Counted from the stretch's first letter, positions 24,703-36,682 are shown. The stretch is 64,000 nucleotides of DNA from Saururus chinensis (GCA_035235625.1 CP141143.1:31258592-31322591), one strand, 5' to 3'. Program-made: numbers and translations. The notes: generated by a model from the letters alone, not told the origin.

Positions 24703-26523
24703 GTTGATGTAATGACTCACTTTCCGGTTATGCCTAACCCGAGGGGTTAAGGGTAATTCTATACTTTTGAATAAGTATTAGGGGGTTTCAAGGGATGAAA
24801 TCCTCGTATACGGGTAGAGTTCGAAGTAACGAGTATAATGAATTGAAGAACACACAAAATAGAGGTTAGGAGCAAAAGTTACAACCTTAGAAAATATGCC
24901 ATATGGACGGGATAAGACTAACGACTGACGATGTAGTAGATCAGGTTGGTGATGTGTCAGGATAGGCTGACATATGTCAGTCCTATGTTCCACATGTCAG
25001 CCTCATGTCTATCTATTTTTTATATAAATAGCGTCCAAAGCATCTAGTTTTGGAGTTCTGGATACCCTCCCACGTTTCTTCATTCTCTTGCACATTCAGA
25101 AACTTTTTTTCTTTGTTTCTCACTCATTTTAAGTCTAATTGAAGTTGTTTAAGAGGTGTTCTTAGCTAATTCGAGGATAATCTACGCAATGACATGATAT
25201 ATTCCTCGAGTTGGTATCCCTAGAATGGGGAAATGGCCCTAGGTAAGAGGAGGCTCTGTCCGTCACCTTCATGCCCTGAACAGTGAGAAGCGGCCTAGAG
25301 AGAGAGGGGGACTCGTCCTCCGTCACTGGGCCACATTGAGAGACGTGGCCTGAGGTAAGGGAGGCTCCGTCCTCTACTAAAGGGCCACACATTGTGAGAA
25401 ACGTCCCCGGGTAAGGGGATGTTTTGTCTGTAGCTCTCGAGCATGGAAAAGAAAAGAGTCTCCATGAAAGGGGGGTTTTGTCCACGGCCTACGAGCACGC
25501 TACGTGTAAAGTGTCATTAGGAAGGGGAGGATCTGCTCGGATCAAGGGTAGGCTTTGTTTGCCAATCCCGTGCCTTGAAGAGAGAGAAGCGGTCTAGGAA
25601 AAGAGGAGGCTTTGTCCTCCGTCATCGGGCTGCGTCGGGAAAAGTGGCCTGGAGCAGGGGAGGCTTTGCCTTCCACCAAAGGGCCATGCAGTGTGAGGAA
25701 CAACCCCGAGTAGGGGAGGTTCTGTATGTTGCTCACGGGCACAAAGAGTGATTTGTCTCCAGGAAAGGGGAGGGCTTTATCCATCACCTTCTGGTGTAAT
25801 GAGAGGAATGCACTGGAGCTAGAGGATGCTCCGTCGGCTACTCCAGATTTGAAGGGGAGGATGCCTAGAAGGAGTGAGCAACTCCAAACGCCGCTACATC
25901 TTGGGACATCAGGGGAATAAGGGTTTTTGACCTTCCGATTTAACTATATAACTGCAAGTGCTAATTAGGATGTATGTTATGCAATGATCCATTGTATTCT
26001 AATATGCTATGCTATGATCCGTCATGTTTTGATATGCTATGCTTTGATATGGTCTGATGTGTTTTGCCCTAATGTGATATGTTCCACTCTGTGGTAGAGC
26101 GAGATGTGTGTCTCAGATGATTTATGAGATTCTGTCTAACTCCAAATCATTTATTCGGATATAAGGATATATGCATTTTATTGTATATGATTTTGTAATG
26201 CATGATACATGTAATAGCCATTAGGCAGAACTACATTCGGATCCAACCGTATTGGAATAATATTGTGAATGTTATCCAATACGTACGTAGGCAACTAATG
26301 GAAAGTCAACATTAGCCCGATTCGAGTTAGGTATAAATTAGGTTTGTTTTGGCTTATGCACAACGGAGTGCTAAAGTTCCATAGCGTATAGAGGAATGTG
26401 AAGACTCTCGCACTCAAAGTTCGCCGTTCCTGGTTTGGATTTTAATTTTTAGGGAACCCGAAGTACAGGTTGCCCATTGTGAACCCCTGGCTTGGGTCTA
26501 TTTCTGGGTTGGGGTCTTACAAA

Positions 26524-26535
26524 TGGTATCAAAGC
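26524..26535 (+). other. Primer-binding site of the 24.7-kb LTR element
   Basis: TGGTATCAAAGC lies two bases after LTR 1. It differs at one position from TGGTATCAGAGC, the complement of the plant initiator tRNA-Met 3' end, the usual primer of Ty1-copia and many Ty3-gypsy elements. Confidence 0.8.
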
Positions 26536-26574
26536 TTTTCTCTGTTTGCGAGAGTAAAAATATTTTTAAATAAA

Positions 26575-27080
26575 TATTGCTTTGATTTGAATTCCAATTT
26601 TGCATGTGTTGCAATTTGTTTTATTCGAATTCTGATTTGATTTGAAGTTCCATTCTGTGAGGGTCATTTTGACTTGAAGTTTCCATTCGACAAGTGTTGT
26701 ATCGAATTTAATACAAACTCTGATTGTAATTTTTTCCGTTTTGCACATGTCATCGGCTTTAAGACAAACTCCAATTTTTATGCATGTGTGGAATCGAAAT
26801 TAAGAAGAATTCCGATTGTGAACATCCGTTCTGTATATGTGATATTGGAATTAAGAAGAATTCCAATTTTGAATGTTCCATTCTATATGTGCGATATCGG
26901 ATTTAATAAGGACTCCAATTTTTGAACTGTATGTTGTGTTATGCATGTGTTATATTGGATTTAAGGTGAATTCCGATTGTGAGTTTTCTATACTACGAGT
27001 TTGCATTGCATTTAATATGAACTCTGATTGTGAATTTTTCGTGTGATATCAGATTTAATACGAACTCCAATTTTATGACT
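26575..27080 (+). repeat. Degenerate tandem array (unit about 58 bp) in the element's interior
   Basis: About eight diverged units share the skeleton GAATTCCGATTGTGAA, a TTCCATTCTGTATGTG-like middle, and GATATCGGATTTAATA. The unit alternates AATTCC and TCGGATTT boxes. It begins about 40 bases after the primer-binding site. Confidence 0.6.
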
Positions 27081-27419
27081 TTTGATTTTGAAATAGAAAT
27101 GATTTTAAATTTTTTGTCTTGCATGCATTGCAAGGGATTTGTTGTGAATATTGATTTTATGAATTTTGATTTCGAATCAGAAATTATTTAAATTTCTATT
27201 TGAATCTATTGCATCCGACTTTTATACGAATTCAAAATTTGAATTTAATTTAATCAAAAATATTTGTTTTAAACACGTTACACAATTTTATGAAAATATT
27301 TTGAGTGACTTTGATTTCGAATGGTTCATATGCTGAGCTGTGATTTGGAATGACATGAAATTTGAAAATTTATTTCAAATTATTTTGAAAGATGGTGAAA
27401 CCACCTATGAGAAACCATG

Positions 27420-27930
27420 AAAGCACCCGTAGTATGGGATGTGTAGTGGAATGTTCTAGGGTTTGTTCTGTCGATGTATTTCAAAAGATTCACTTAGAGC
27501 GAATTTGTTTAAAAGTCAAGAAATTATCTTAAAAAGGAAGTAGAACTCCCTAAGAGGAACCACCAAATGCCCGTGGTATGAGACATGAGGTGTTAGTGGA
27601 TCGCTCTAAGGATAGTTATGCTGGTGTTTTGAAATGAAATGAAATTTTAAAATATCCATATTTTGAAAGTTCGCTTTAACTTAGGGCGAAGTTGTTTCGA
27701 AAGATAGTGGCATTCCCGAAAAGGGATTTCCTAACATTCGTGTTATGGGACATGCAATGTTGGTAGACCGCTCTACGGTTGAGTTTGCTAGGGGATTTGT
27801 TATAAAAAGTTATTTTCAAACCCTTTGTGTTTTGAAAAATGAGTTGAAATAGTGAAGTTGTCTCGATGGACAATAGAATTACTAAGTAGAAACTATCAAA
27901 CACCCGTGTTATGGGACATGTGGCATAGGT
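27420..27930 (+). repeat. Second tandem array (unit about 165 bp) in the element's interior
   Basis: Four units are marked by CCCGTGTTATGGGACATG-like boxes at about 27427, 27571, 27737 and 27902. Between them lie GACCGCTCTA-like and GGCGAAGTTGT-like boxes. Spacing is about 145, 166 and 165 bp. It is not coding. Confidence 0.65.
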
Positions 27931-28840
27931 GGGTATCTCCTAAGTAAATCTACTTGTATATCGAGACAAATTTTTAATTTTAAGTATGGTTTGGTTTGGA
28001 ATGTGTTTTAGGATTGTGATGTGAATGTGGAATGCCGGTTTTAGGTTTGATTTCAATCTTGAGTGTCGGTTCTAAAATGCGATTGAAATTGTTTTAACGC
28101 CCTAGAGGAGCACAAAATTTTAAATTGATGCTCTCCGAAGGGATTTTAGTGTTGTAAAGTGTTTTGTTTATGGCTCTGTTTTCTCAAAAGAAATGCTGCT
28201 AAAATAATGATTTGGTGTGTACAATGATACACGAGTACTTGTGTGTATGTTTAGCCCCTTTGTTAGAGAACTAGGGACTAATGTGGATATCCGCCGAGAA
28301 AAATAATCAGCAAGTGGCGTGCACAGGGTGGAGTATCATGAAAAAACTTCTTCCCTAAGTGTCCCTCATTGCCCTATGAGCGCCGGGGGTAGGCCGTTGG
28401 GTATCACGACTTGTGACGTGACTTGGATTTGAGTTGGTGGATGTGATTTGATTCAGAATTGAAATTGTGAATGTGCTGTGACTCAGATTTGAAATTGCCA
28501 ATGTGTTGTGATTTGAACATGTGGAATTGATGTGATTTGGAATAGAGCTCGCGGACTTGCTTTGTTTTTAAACTGACCAAATTGAATTTTCGGGTGATTT
28601 ACCGTGAATGAAAAACTATAGAAAAAGAGAATAGGTCTTCTTTTTGAATGTGTTATCTAATCTTAATTATCGGATCTTCTGAATGTTTTATCCGAGTGGC
28701 TATCGGATTATGTTTCTGAAAATTTTTCTCTGATATTTAAATTATCTAAATTATGTTTGTAATTGTTATCCAAATAACAATCGGAATTAGTTGTGTTTGG
28801 AAGATTGGTTTGGGCTAATTGCGATGACTTAATTCATTTA

Positions 28841-28852
28841 AGGGGAGAAGAA
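28841..28852 (+). other. Polypurine tract of the 24.7-kb LTR element
   Basis: AAGGGGAGAAGAA-type purine sequence runs directly into the TG of LTR 2 at 28853. This is where second-strand priming occurs in LTR elements. Confidence 0.8.
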
Positions 28853-30866
28853 TGCAATGACTCACTTTCTGGTTACGCCTAACCCGAGGGGTTAAGGGTA
28901 ATTTTATAATTTTGAATAAGTATTAGGGGGTTTCAAGGGATGAAATCCTCGTATACAGGTAGAGCTCGAAGTAATGAGCATAACAAATTGAAGAACACAT
29001 GAAAAAGAGGTTGGGAGCGAAAGTTACGACCTCGAGAAGCATGTTACATGGGCAAGACCCACTCAAAAAGTGCTAGGTAATATTCCCATGTGTCGTCTTG
29101 TTTTGAAGGGCTCATCGATGCAAGTCTGTTGGTACAAACAACATACAATTTTGACTTAGGGGTAGGAAGTTATTACATTTTGAGGTTGAGATATTATTTA
29201 AATAAATAATATCATTTCGGATAGGATTGATGACGTAGCGGATAAGACTGACGACTAAGTAGATATGACTGATGACATAACAGATAAGTTTGGTGATGTG
29301 TTAGGATAGGACTAACATATGTCTATCCTATCTTCCACGTGTTAGCCTCATGCCTATCTATATTTTATATAAATAGTGTCCAGATCATCTAGTTTTGAAG
29401 TTCTAGAGACCCTCCCACGTTTCTTTATTCTCTTCCACATTTAGAAACTTTTATTTTTTGGTTCTCACTCATTTTAAGTTTGATTCAAGTCGTTCAAGAG
29501 GTGTTCTTAGCTAATTCGAGGGTGATCTATGCAATAACATGGTTTATTTTTTGAGTTGGAATCCCTAGAAGGGGGAACAGCCCGAGGCAAGAGGAGGCTC
29601 TGTCTGCCACCCTCGTGCCCAAAGAGTGAGAAGTGGCCCGGAGAGAGAGGGGCTCTGTCCTCCGTCATCGGGCTGCATCAAGAGATGTGGCCCAAGGTAG
29701 GGGAGACTTTGTCCTCTATCGAAGGGCCATGTAGTGTGAGAAACGTCCCTGGGTAAGGAGATGTTTTGTCCATAGCTCTCGAGTGCAGAAAAGAAAAGAG
29801 CTGAGAAAGTGGGGTTTTGTCCATGACTTACGGGCGTGCTACTTGTAAAGTGTCACCGGGAAGGGAAAGGATCGACTTGGAGTAAGGGTAGGCTCTGTCT
29901 ACCAACCCCGTGCCCTAAAGAGAGAGAAGTGGCCTCGAAAAAAAGGAGTCTTCGTCCTCCGTCACTGGGCCGCATCAGGAAAAGTGGCCTAGAGTATGAG
30001 AGGCTCTGCCTTCCACTGAAGGGCCACATAGTGTGAGGAACAACCTCGAGTAGGGGAGGTTCTATTTGCCACCCACGGGCATAGAGAGTGATGTGTCTCT
30101 GAGAAAGGGGATGGTTTGTCTGTCGCCTTCTGGCGCAATGAGAGGAATGCGCTCAAGCTAGAGGAGGCTCCTTTGGCTTTCTCTAGATTTGAAGGGGAGG
30201 ATGTCAAGAAGGAATGAACAACTCTAAATGACGCTACATCTCGGGACATTAGGGGAGTAAGCATTTGTGACCTTCTGATTTAACTATACAACTGCATGTG
30301 CTAATTAGGATGTATGTTATGCCATGATCCATTGTGTTCTAATATGCTATGCTATGATATGTCGTGTTTTGATATGCTATGCTTTGATATGATCTGATGT
30401 GTTTTGCCCTAATGTGATATGTTTCACTCTGTGGTAGAGCGGGATTTGTGACTCTGATGATTTATGAGATTCTATCTAACTCCAAATCATTTATTCGGAT
30501 ATAAGGATAATCGAATTTTATTGTATATAATTTTGTAATGTCTGATGCATGTAATAACCATTAGGTAGAACTACGTTTAGATCCGATTATTTTGGAATAA
30601 TATTTTGAATGTTATCCAATACGTACGTAGGCAACTAACGACAAGGCAACATTGACCCAATTTGAGTTAGGTATAAATTATGTTTATTTTGGTCTATGCA
30701 CAACAGAGCGCTAAAGTTCTGTAGTGCGTAGAGGAACGTGAAGACTCTCACACTTAGAGTCCGCCGCTCCTGGTTTGGTTTTTTATTTTTGGGGAACCTG
30801 GAGTATGGGTTGCCTGCTGTGAATCCCCTGTTCGGGTCGGTTTCCGAGTTGGGGTGTTGTAGTTGA

Positions 30867-31381
30867 CAACCTAATTGAATTCGGTCACCATTCAACCCCT
30901 CATCTGTCATAGAAGAGGCAATGTTGTCCTCAACAAATGGATTTTCACCGGACTATTACACTATTTAAAATAACATGCTGGTAAGGAAGCATATACATAA
31001 AGTTTTTATGTCTTCTCATTATTATACTTATATACATAATAGTGTCCTCAATCGTTGTCCTGACAAGTAATTTGTCATAAAAGCTAACAACTTGATTAAT
31101 GACTGATTCATGATCATCTTACCAGTCATTGAGTAAGTATTCAATATGAAACGTTTTAGACATTGATTCATAGTTTCAAACCTATTTTCTTACTACACCC
31201 ATTAACATATCCGACGTGATTTACAAAAAATTGAGAGACAATTGCAAATAAACTCTTATTCAAGTTAAAACTCTAAATAAAAGAACTCATTCAGTTTGAG
31301 CCTTAGCAATATAACCTTTTCTACAAATTGAAAGTCTTCTCCTGCGCATGTTGACCATCACTTTCTTGGGGAATTGGTCCA
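30867..31381 (+). other. Intergenic sequence, nothing recognised
   Basis: This continues the older sequence split by the LTR element. It is AT-rich, with no frame, RNA gene or terminal structure that I can support. Confidence 0.3.
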
Positions 31382-32913
31382 TGTTAGAACATATGTAACA
31401 TATGTCTTATAATTAACTAATTTCGATGTTCAAAATTATGTATATTATATGTGTGTTTTCAAGTCTCAAGAGTATGACTAAATTAGTGATTTATTGAGTT
31501 GTATTATGAAGATTCACGGTAGAAGACTAATTAGAGTAAATGAATTTTGAAGAAGAGAAAGGTAAATTTCGCACATACGTACACAAACACTTAGGATTTT
31601 CATAGAAAAATCTTATTTAAGTGTTAGAATGAAAATTTGACAAAAAGGATAAAAATCGCATAAAGTGTTGAAAAACAATCAATCCCTTGAGCAATCAATC
31701 AATCGGCCTTAAATGTTTCATGAGATCTTTGACCGAAGTTTGAATGATCAATCATCCAGAGAAAAGATCGATTAGAGTTAAATTTGTCGGTTCCAAAATA
31801 GTGAACTATTAATCGCATTGTACTAGGGTAAGTTAACCGAGTAGGGAACCAACGATTGCCTTGTGGAACGATCGATCACTCTATATAATAGTTACTTGTT
31901 TCAATTTAATACAAGATAAATTTCTTTCCTGCCATAACACTAAAACTGTAAGCAACTTAGTGGACTATTGAATGATCTTATTGTGACAAATTGGACAAGA
32001 GGAAGGAGGATTTTTTAGAGGAAAAAATTGGGAGCAACTTTGCTTAATTCCTATCAAACACCTTTGATCAAATTGTGAGAAATATAATTGAAAGGTAAGA
32101 GCCTTGGTTAATAATCATCTTATAAATTAAATAGGGAGTTTATTGATAGCACACACATCCCAACACAGAAGGATTTGTGAAGGCTTATGAAGGACTTTGG
32201 TAAAACTTCATCAACATCAATTAAGAAGGAGTTTGATTAAAGGTTGTGAAGAAAACAAAAATCAAGCTCAAAGGGAAAAGCACCAAGGACTTTGGTGGCC
32301 AACAATCATCTAAAGAAGGACTTCTAATTTGGGTAGAGATTGGTAATCTTGAGTTTTGTAAGTTCTAAACTTCATAAATCATTGAGTTTAGATAAATAAT
32401 AGGATGCATAGTTTTTTCCCTAGTTTGGGTTTCCAAGTTAAAAATTAATTGTGTTTATTTAAGTAGTTACATGCTTGGTTTATTGCGCTAGTTTTACTTC
32501 AATTTCCTTCCCATAGAGGCCACATCTTGTAATTTATTGCCTAGTGAGGTATTTTAACTAGAGCCATTGTGGTTACCCTTAACAAAGTGAATAGCATTAA
32601 ACTTTCAATTAGTAGCTGAGGTGCTTTTGGATGTTTTGGTAGATTTATTGATTTGATATAAATTTTAGATTGAACTTGCATTAGCTGATTTTGTTGAACT
32701 ACTTATTATTAGAAGTAGATTTCTTCTAGTGATAATTGTCTCTCTTGCTTGCCCTTTTCGTTTATCCTTGATTTACCCTGACCAATTCAAACTTTAATAT
32801 GGTTGAACATGGAGATTTGGGAAATCCTATGAATTGACTACCTTTGTTTGATGGTCAAAATTTTTCCATTAGAAGAAATCGAATGAGGGCAATTATCGAA
32901 GATCTAGATGGTA
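31382..32913 (+). mobile_element. Ty1-copia fossil: LTR/leader and gag start
   Basis: TGTTAGAACATATG at 31382 looks like a copia LTR start. At 32830-32910 the + strand encodes a phrase of the copia gag N-terminus (LPLFDGQNFSI..RNRMRAIIEDLDG; family pattern P-LFDG-NYS-W--RM-A). The rest of gag-pol is absent, because the LTR at 32914 begins there. The element is broken. The LTR end and primer-binding site could not be placed with confidence. Confidence 0.5.
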
Positions 32914-34680
32914 ATGTAACACCCCGTGTTCTAATTACGCCTAACCCGAGTGTTAGAGGTAATCATATAATTTTTAGTTAAGTTTAGGGGGTTACAAGGG
33001 ATGAAATCCTCGTATTTGGTTAGAGCTCAGTGCAACAAGAGTAATGAATTAAAGAACAAGTGAAACAAAGGTCGATAGCGAAAGTTATAACCTCAAGAAG
33101 CATGCCACATGGGCAGGATCTACATAAACAATGTGTAATAACCTACCCATGTGGGTCTAATTTAGAAGGGTTCATCAATACAAGTTCATCGGTACCATGA
33201 ACGCGCGATTCTGACTTTGAGGTAGGAAGTTATTGCATTTTGAAGTTTAGGATAGTTTTTTAGTGCAATAATAATTAAATAATGAAGGACAAAACAAATG
33301 ACGTTAGCATAGCTGAGCCGAGCCATAGCCGCTTTGAGCCACTGAGTTGTGTTGCGTAACCGCATCTGCGTGATGCGTGGAGGGAGTGTGTGAAACCTCA
33401 CAATGTTTTACGTACGCACAATGTTGACGCACTCACCAACCCGGCGCCGCGCCGTGGACGCATGGCGCGCTGTTTCATCCGCTCGCGGGTTCTCCTATAA
33501 ATTCCGATTTCCATTCAATCTTTTAGAAGAATTTTCTAGTTAGTTCTAAGTCCATTTTTGTTTGTTTAAGAGGCATTCTTAGCTAATTCGAGGGTGTTCT
33601 ATGCAATGGAAGCATACATTCCTCGAGTTGGCAACTGTATAAGGAGGTGTCACGGGCACGAAGCTTTGCCTAGCGTTCGCACTCGTGATGGCCTGACTAC
33701 ACTGCGCAGCCAGCAGCCACTCTCTTCCCTTCTCACTCGTATGCGCAAGGGAAAATAAGCAAAACAACCAACCTGCAACACAGTCCGACCTGGTGCAAGG
33801 GTCTCTGCCCAAGCTATGTAAATCAGTCCATCGAAATACACAAGTAGGGAGAGGGCAGGGCTGAACCACCAAGCTGAGATCTCTCTCTTGTCTTCCTCCC
33901 TGGTTTGCTGTGCAGGAAAATTAGAGCACTCTCATGCCTTGGCCGCCCCTCTCATCCCTTTATATAGACCCAGCCATAGGCTGGCCGTCCTAGAGCAACT
34001 AGAAGTACAAAACCCACCCAATACAAGTGTCCTCAGCCTGTCCAACTCTTAGCCCAAAGCCAATCCGGGATTAGCATAGAATAGGAAACCTTTGCGAGTC
34101 TGTCTTCCGCTAGAAGTCCTTCGCCATACTGCCACCAAGAGTCATGCCATCCAAGGGAACCAGCCAACCAACTCCCATCCGTCCTAGGAGTGTAGCCAGC
34201 CTTTTTGTACGAGTCCTGTCTGTCCTAGGAGTCTGCTGCCCGGTCTCCTACTCCAACTAGGAGTGCAGCTAGCCAGCATACGCTGAATCCTATCCGCCTT
34301 AGGAGTCCTCCCCTAAGTCCAACCAGCGCCCAGCTTCACCGCAAGAGTCCCGCCTGCGCAAGGACTCCTACCCAGCCTGCTCCGCAAGGCGAATAGCTCA
34401 TCCGGAACATCTCCCGCGCTGTCCCAGCATCTATCCATGCCCAAGGGGCTGCCTAGGCTGTCCGCTGCCTAGAAAAACTTGGCTACCCCCTGCCAAGTAA
34501 GGGGGTAGCTGCCCCCTTTCCGCATCAGTCAAGTTAAGGGGCTAAAAGGGGGGAACACCTCAGGGCAAGAGAAGGATATGTCCATCGCCCTCGAGCCCCG
34601 AAGAGAGAGAAGTGGCCTGGAGCAAGAGGAAGTTTCATCCTCTATCATCAGGCCACAACGAGGTAAGTGGCCCAGAGTAA
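32914..34680 (+). mobile_element. Partial LTR of the 24.7-kb family, interrupted by another insert
   Basis: TGTAACACCCCGTG followed by a TTACGCCTAACCCGAG box and ATGAAATCCTCGTAT matches the start of the 24708 LTR. The R-region phrase with TTCTTAGCTAATTCGAGG follows at 33570-33590. The GAGAGAGAAGTGGCC-like part resumes at about 34600, after foreign sequence. No second LTR or interior is seen. Confidence 0.6.
33648..34545 (-). mobile_element. GC-rich insert with LTR-like terminus and TATA box
   Basis: The insert lies within the partial LTR. It begins TGTCACGGGC and has a TATATAAAG-type box on the minus strand near 33958-33966. It contains many TCCTAGGAGT-like words, echoing the ACTCCTA repeats in solo LTR C. 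This suggests another minus-oriented LTR of the same broad superfamily. The right end is uncertain and no target duplication was found. Confidence 0.35.
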
Positions 34681-34682
34681 AG

Positions 34683-34825
34683 CTGCTAACGAGCTGAGCT
34701 AGCTCGATTCGAACTCGAAAGTAAACGAGCCGAGTTCGAACATGGTCCAGCTCGAATCGACTCGACTTGAAACCTGATCGGTTCGACTCGAGATCGACTC
34801 GAAGCTCGGCTCGAACTCGACTCGA
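34683..34825. repeat. CTCGA/TCGAG-rich repeat, transposon subterminal-like
   Basis: A 140-bp stretch is made of clustered ACTCGA, GCTCGA and TTCGAAC words on both strands (for example GAACTCGACTCGA). Such clusters are typical of subterminal regions of plant hAT-type elements. Only one end is recognisable. Confidence 0.4.
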
Positions 34826-34952
34826 TTTGTTATATATTACTTGTTATATATTAATATATTATACCTATATTATACAATTTTTTTACCTTTCACCTTTCAT
34901 ATACCTATAATATTCTATGTTATTTTGTACTAATATATACTATATATAAATT

Positions 34953-35698
34953 AGGGAACTTTATTTAAATAATAATTTTTTAAAAAATATTTACCAACTT
35001 AGACCATTTTGGGAAGTATTTCCCAAAGTGGTGTTGTTTTTTGCAACGCAGGCACCAGCCAAGCAGCTAGTGCTTGCGTAGTTTTTTTTAAATTTTTTTT
35101 TGATTTTGTCCTTTAGAAGGACGAAATCAATACTGTGTACTGATTTCAGTATTTCCCTCTCTCCCCTCCCCTCCTCTCTCTCTCTCTTCACTCTCCTCTC
35201 TCTCTCTCCTCTTTCTTTCTACACTCTCTCTCTTCTATTTCTCCACTCTCTCTCTCTCTTCTCTCCTCTTTCTCTCTTTAGTCACTATCTCTCTCTCCTC
35301 TTTCTCTCTCTTCACTCTCTCACTCCACTCTCTCTCCTCTTTCTCTCTCTATTCATTGTCTTAAAGAGGAGAGAGAAAGAGGAGAGAAGAGGGGGGAGAG
35401 AGTGAAGAGAGAGAGGAGAGAGAGTGAATAAAGAGAGGAGAGAGAAGAGAGGAGAGAGAGTGAAGAGAGAGAGTGTGAAGAGAGAGAGAGGAGAGAGAGA
35501 GGAGGGGAGGGGAGAGAGGGAAGTATTGATACACAGTATTGATTTTGTCATTCTAAAGGACGAAATCAAAAAAAAATTTCAAAAAAAACCACATAGGCTT
35601 AGCTAGCGCCTGCATGGCAAAAAGCAACACCACTTTGGAAAAAGTGATCTAAATCGGTAAATATTTTTTAAAAAATTATTATTTAAATAAATTTCCCT
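34953..35698. mobile_element. Foldback element 1 with pyrimidine/purine arms
   Basis: Inverted ends AGGGAA (34953) and TTCCCT (35698) open into long arms. Each arm carries an AT-rich outer segment, a CAAAGTGGTGTTGTTTTTTGC box, a GCTAGCGCCTGC-like box, a GTCCTTTAGAAGGACGAAATC palindrome and an ACTGTGTACTGA/ATACACAGT box. The left arm then runs into a CT-rich tract (about 35151-35352), and the right arm begins with the complementary GA-rich tract (about 35366-35523) after a loop near 35358. It has no coding sequence. It is a MITE-like foldback, and I could not establish the target duplication. Confidence 0.75.
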
Positions 35699-35867
35699 AT
35701 ACATTAATATATAATATGTAATATATTATATATTATTGTATATAATATCCATATTATGTTATTAAATTTAAAATAAATATAAATCCTACTACTAATAAAA
35801 TTGAGAATGTAGGTATGAAAAATTATTTTATTCCTATTATACCCTTATTTATCTATATAATATATAA

Positions 35868-36682
35868 GAAAATCTATTTAAATAATATTTTTTAAAAAAA
35901 TATTTACCAATTTAGACCACTTTGGAAAATATTTTCCAAAGTGATGTTGCTTTTTGCCACGTAGGCTGGCTTTTTTTTGAATTTTTTTTATTTCGTCCTT
36001 TAGAAGGACGGAATCAATACTGTGTACTGACGAAATTAGTATTTCCCTTTCTCCCCTCCCCTCCTTTCTCTGTCCTCTTCACTCTCTCTCTCTTCACTCT
36101 CTCTCTTCTCTCTCCTCTATCTTCTCTCTCTACTCTCTCTTTCCACTCTTTCTCTCTCTCCTCTCTCTCTTCTCTCTCCTCTTTCTCTCTATTCACTCTC
36201 TCTTCTCTCTTTCCCTTCTCTCTCTCCTCTTTCTCTCTCCTCTTTAAGAGAATGAATAGAGAGAGAAAGAGGAGAGAGAGTGGAGTGAGAGTGAAGAGAG
36301 AGTGAGGAGAGAGAGTGTGAGGGGAGAGTGAAGAGAGAGAGAGAGTGAGGAGAGAAAGTGAAGAGAGAGTGAGTGTGAGGAGAGAGAGTGAAGAGAGAGA
36401 GAGAGTGTGAGGAGAGAGAGTGAAGAGGGAGAGAGAGTGAAGAGAGAGAGAGTGAAGAGAGAGAGAGAGGAGAGAGAGTGAAGAGAGAGTGAGGAGAGAG
36501 TGTGAGGAGAGAGAGAGAAGAGAGAAGGGAGGGGAGTACTGAGAAGGACAAAATAAAAAAAAGTCACGCAGGCGCCAACTTCTTAGCTAGCGCCTGTGTG
36601 ACAAAAAACAACACTACTTTGGGAAATATTTTTCAAAGTGGTCTAAATTGGGATAATATTTAACCCTAAACCATATTTCCCT
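35868..36682. mobile_element. Foldback element 2 of the same family
   Basis: This has the same outer boxes as element 1: TTTAGACCACTTTGG, CCAAAGTGATGTTGC, CCTTTAGAAGGACGGAATC and ACTGTGTACTGA. The CT-rich left arm is at about 36042-36243, the loop near 36245 (CTCTTTAAGAG), and a GA-rich right arm of about 290 bp runs to 36535. The mirrored GCTAGCGCCTG and CAAAGTGGTCTAAATT boxes follow, ending ATATTTCCCT. It lies in the same orientation, about 170 bp after element 1. Short open frames through the CT/GA tracts are artefacts of composition. Confidence 0.75.

Larger units (their letters stand above)
24708..30861 (+). mobile_element. Structurally complete non-coding LTR element (LARD-like)
   Basis: It has two LTRs (24708-26521 and 28853-30861) in direct orientation, starting TGTAATGACTCAC and TGCAATGACTCAC. 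A perfect GTTGA duplication flanks it (24703-24707 and 30862-30866). A primer-binding site lies two bases after LTR 1 and a polypurine tract lies directly before LTR 2. The 2.3-kb interior carries no gag or pol-like frame, only tandem arrays. It therefore needed proteins supplied in trans. The LTRs differ at roughly 8% of the first 180 positions by eye, mostly C/T and G/A changes, so it is not young. Its LTR is related to those of the Ty3-gypsy fossil at 52449 and the partial copies at 32914 and 45958. Confidence 0.85.

Noticed and set aside
23850-31880. GATCGATC words outside the LTRs (23853, 31870) as a dispersed regulatory motif
   Set aside because: They are single occurrences without the paired spacing seen in the nested LTRs; expected by chance.
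35100-36567. Long serine/leucine- and arginine/glutamate-rich open frames
   Set aside because: They are produced by the CT/GA tracts in the foldback arms, occur on both strands, and have no domain.
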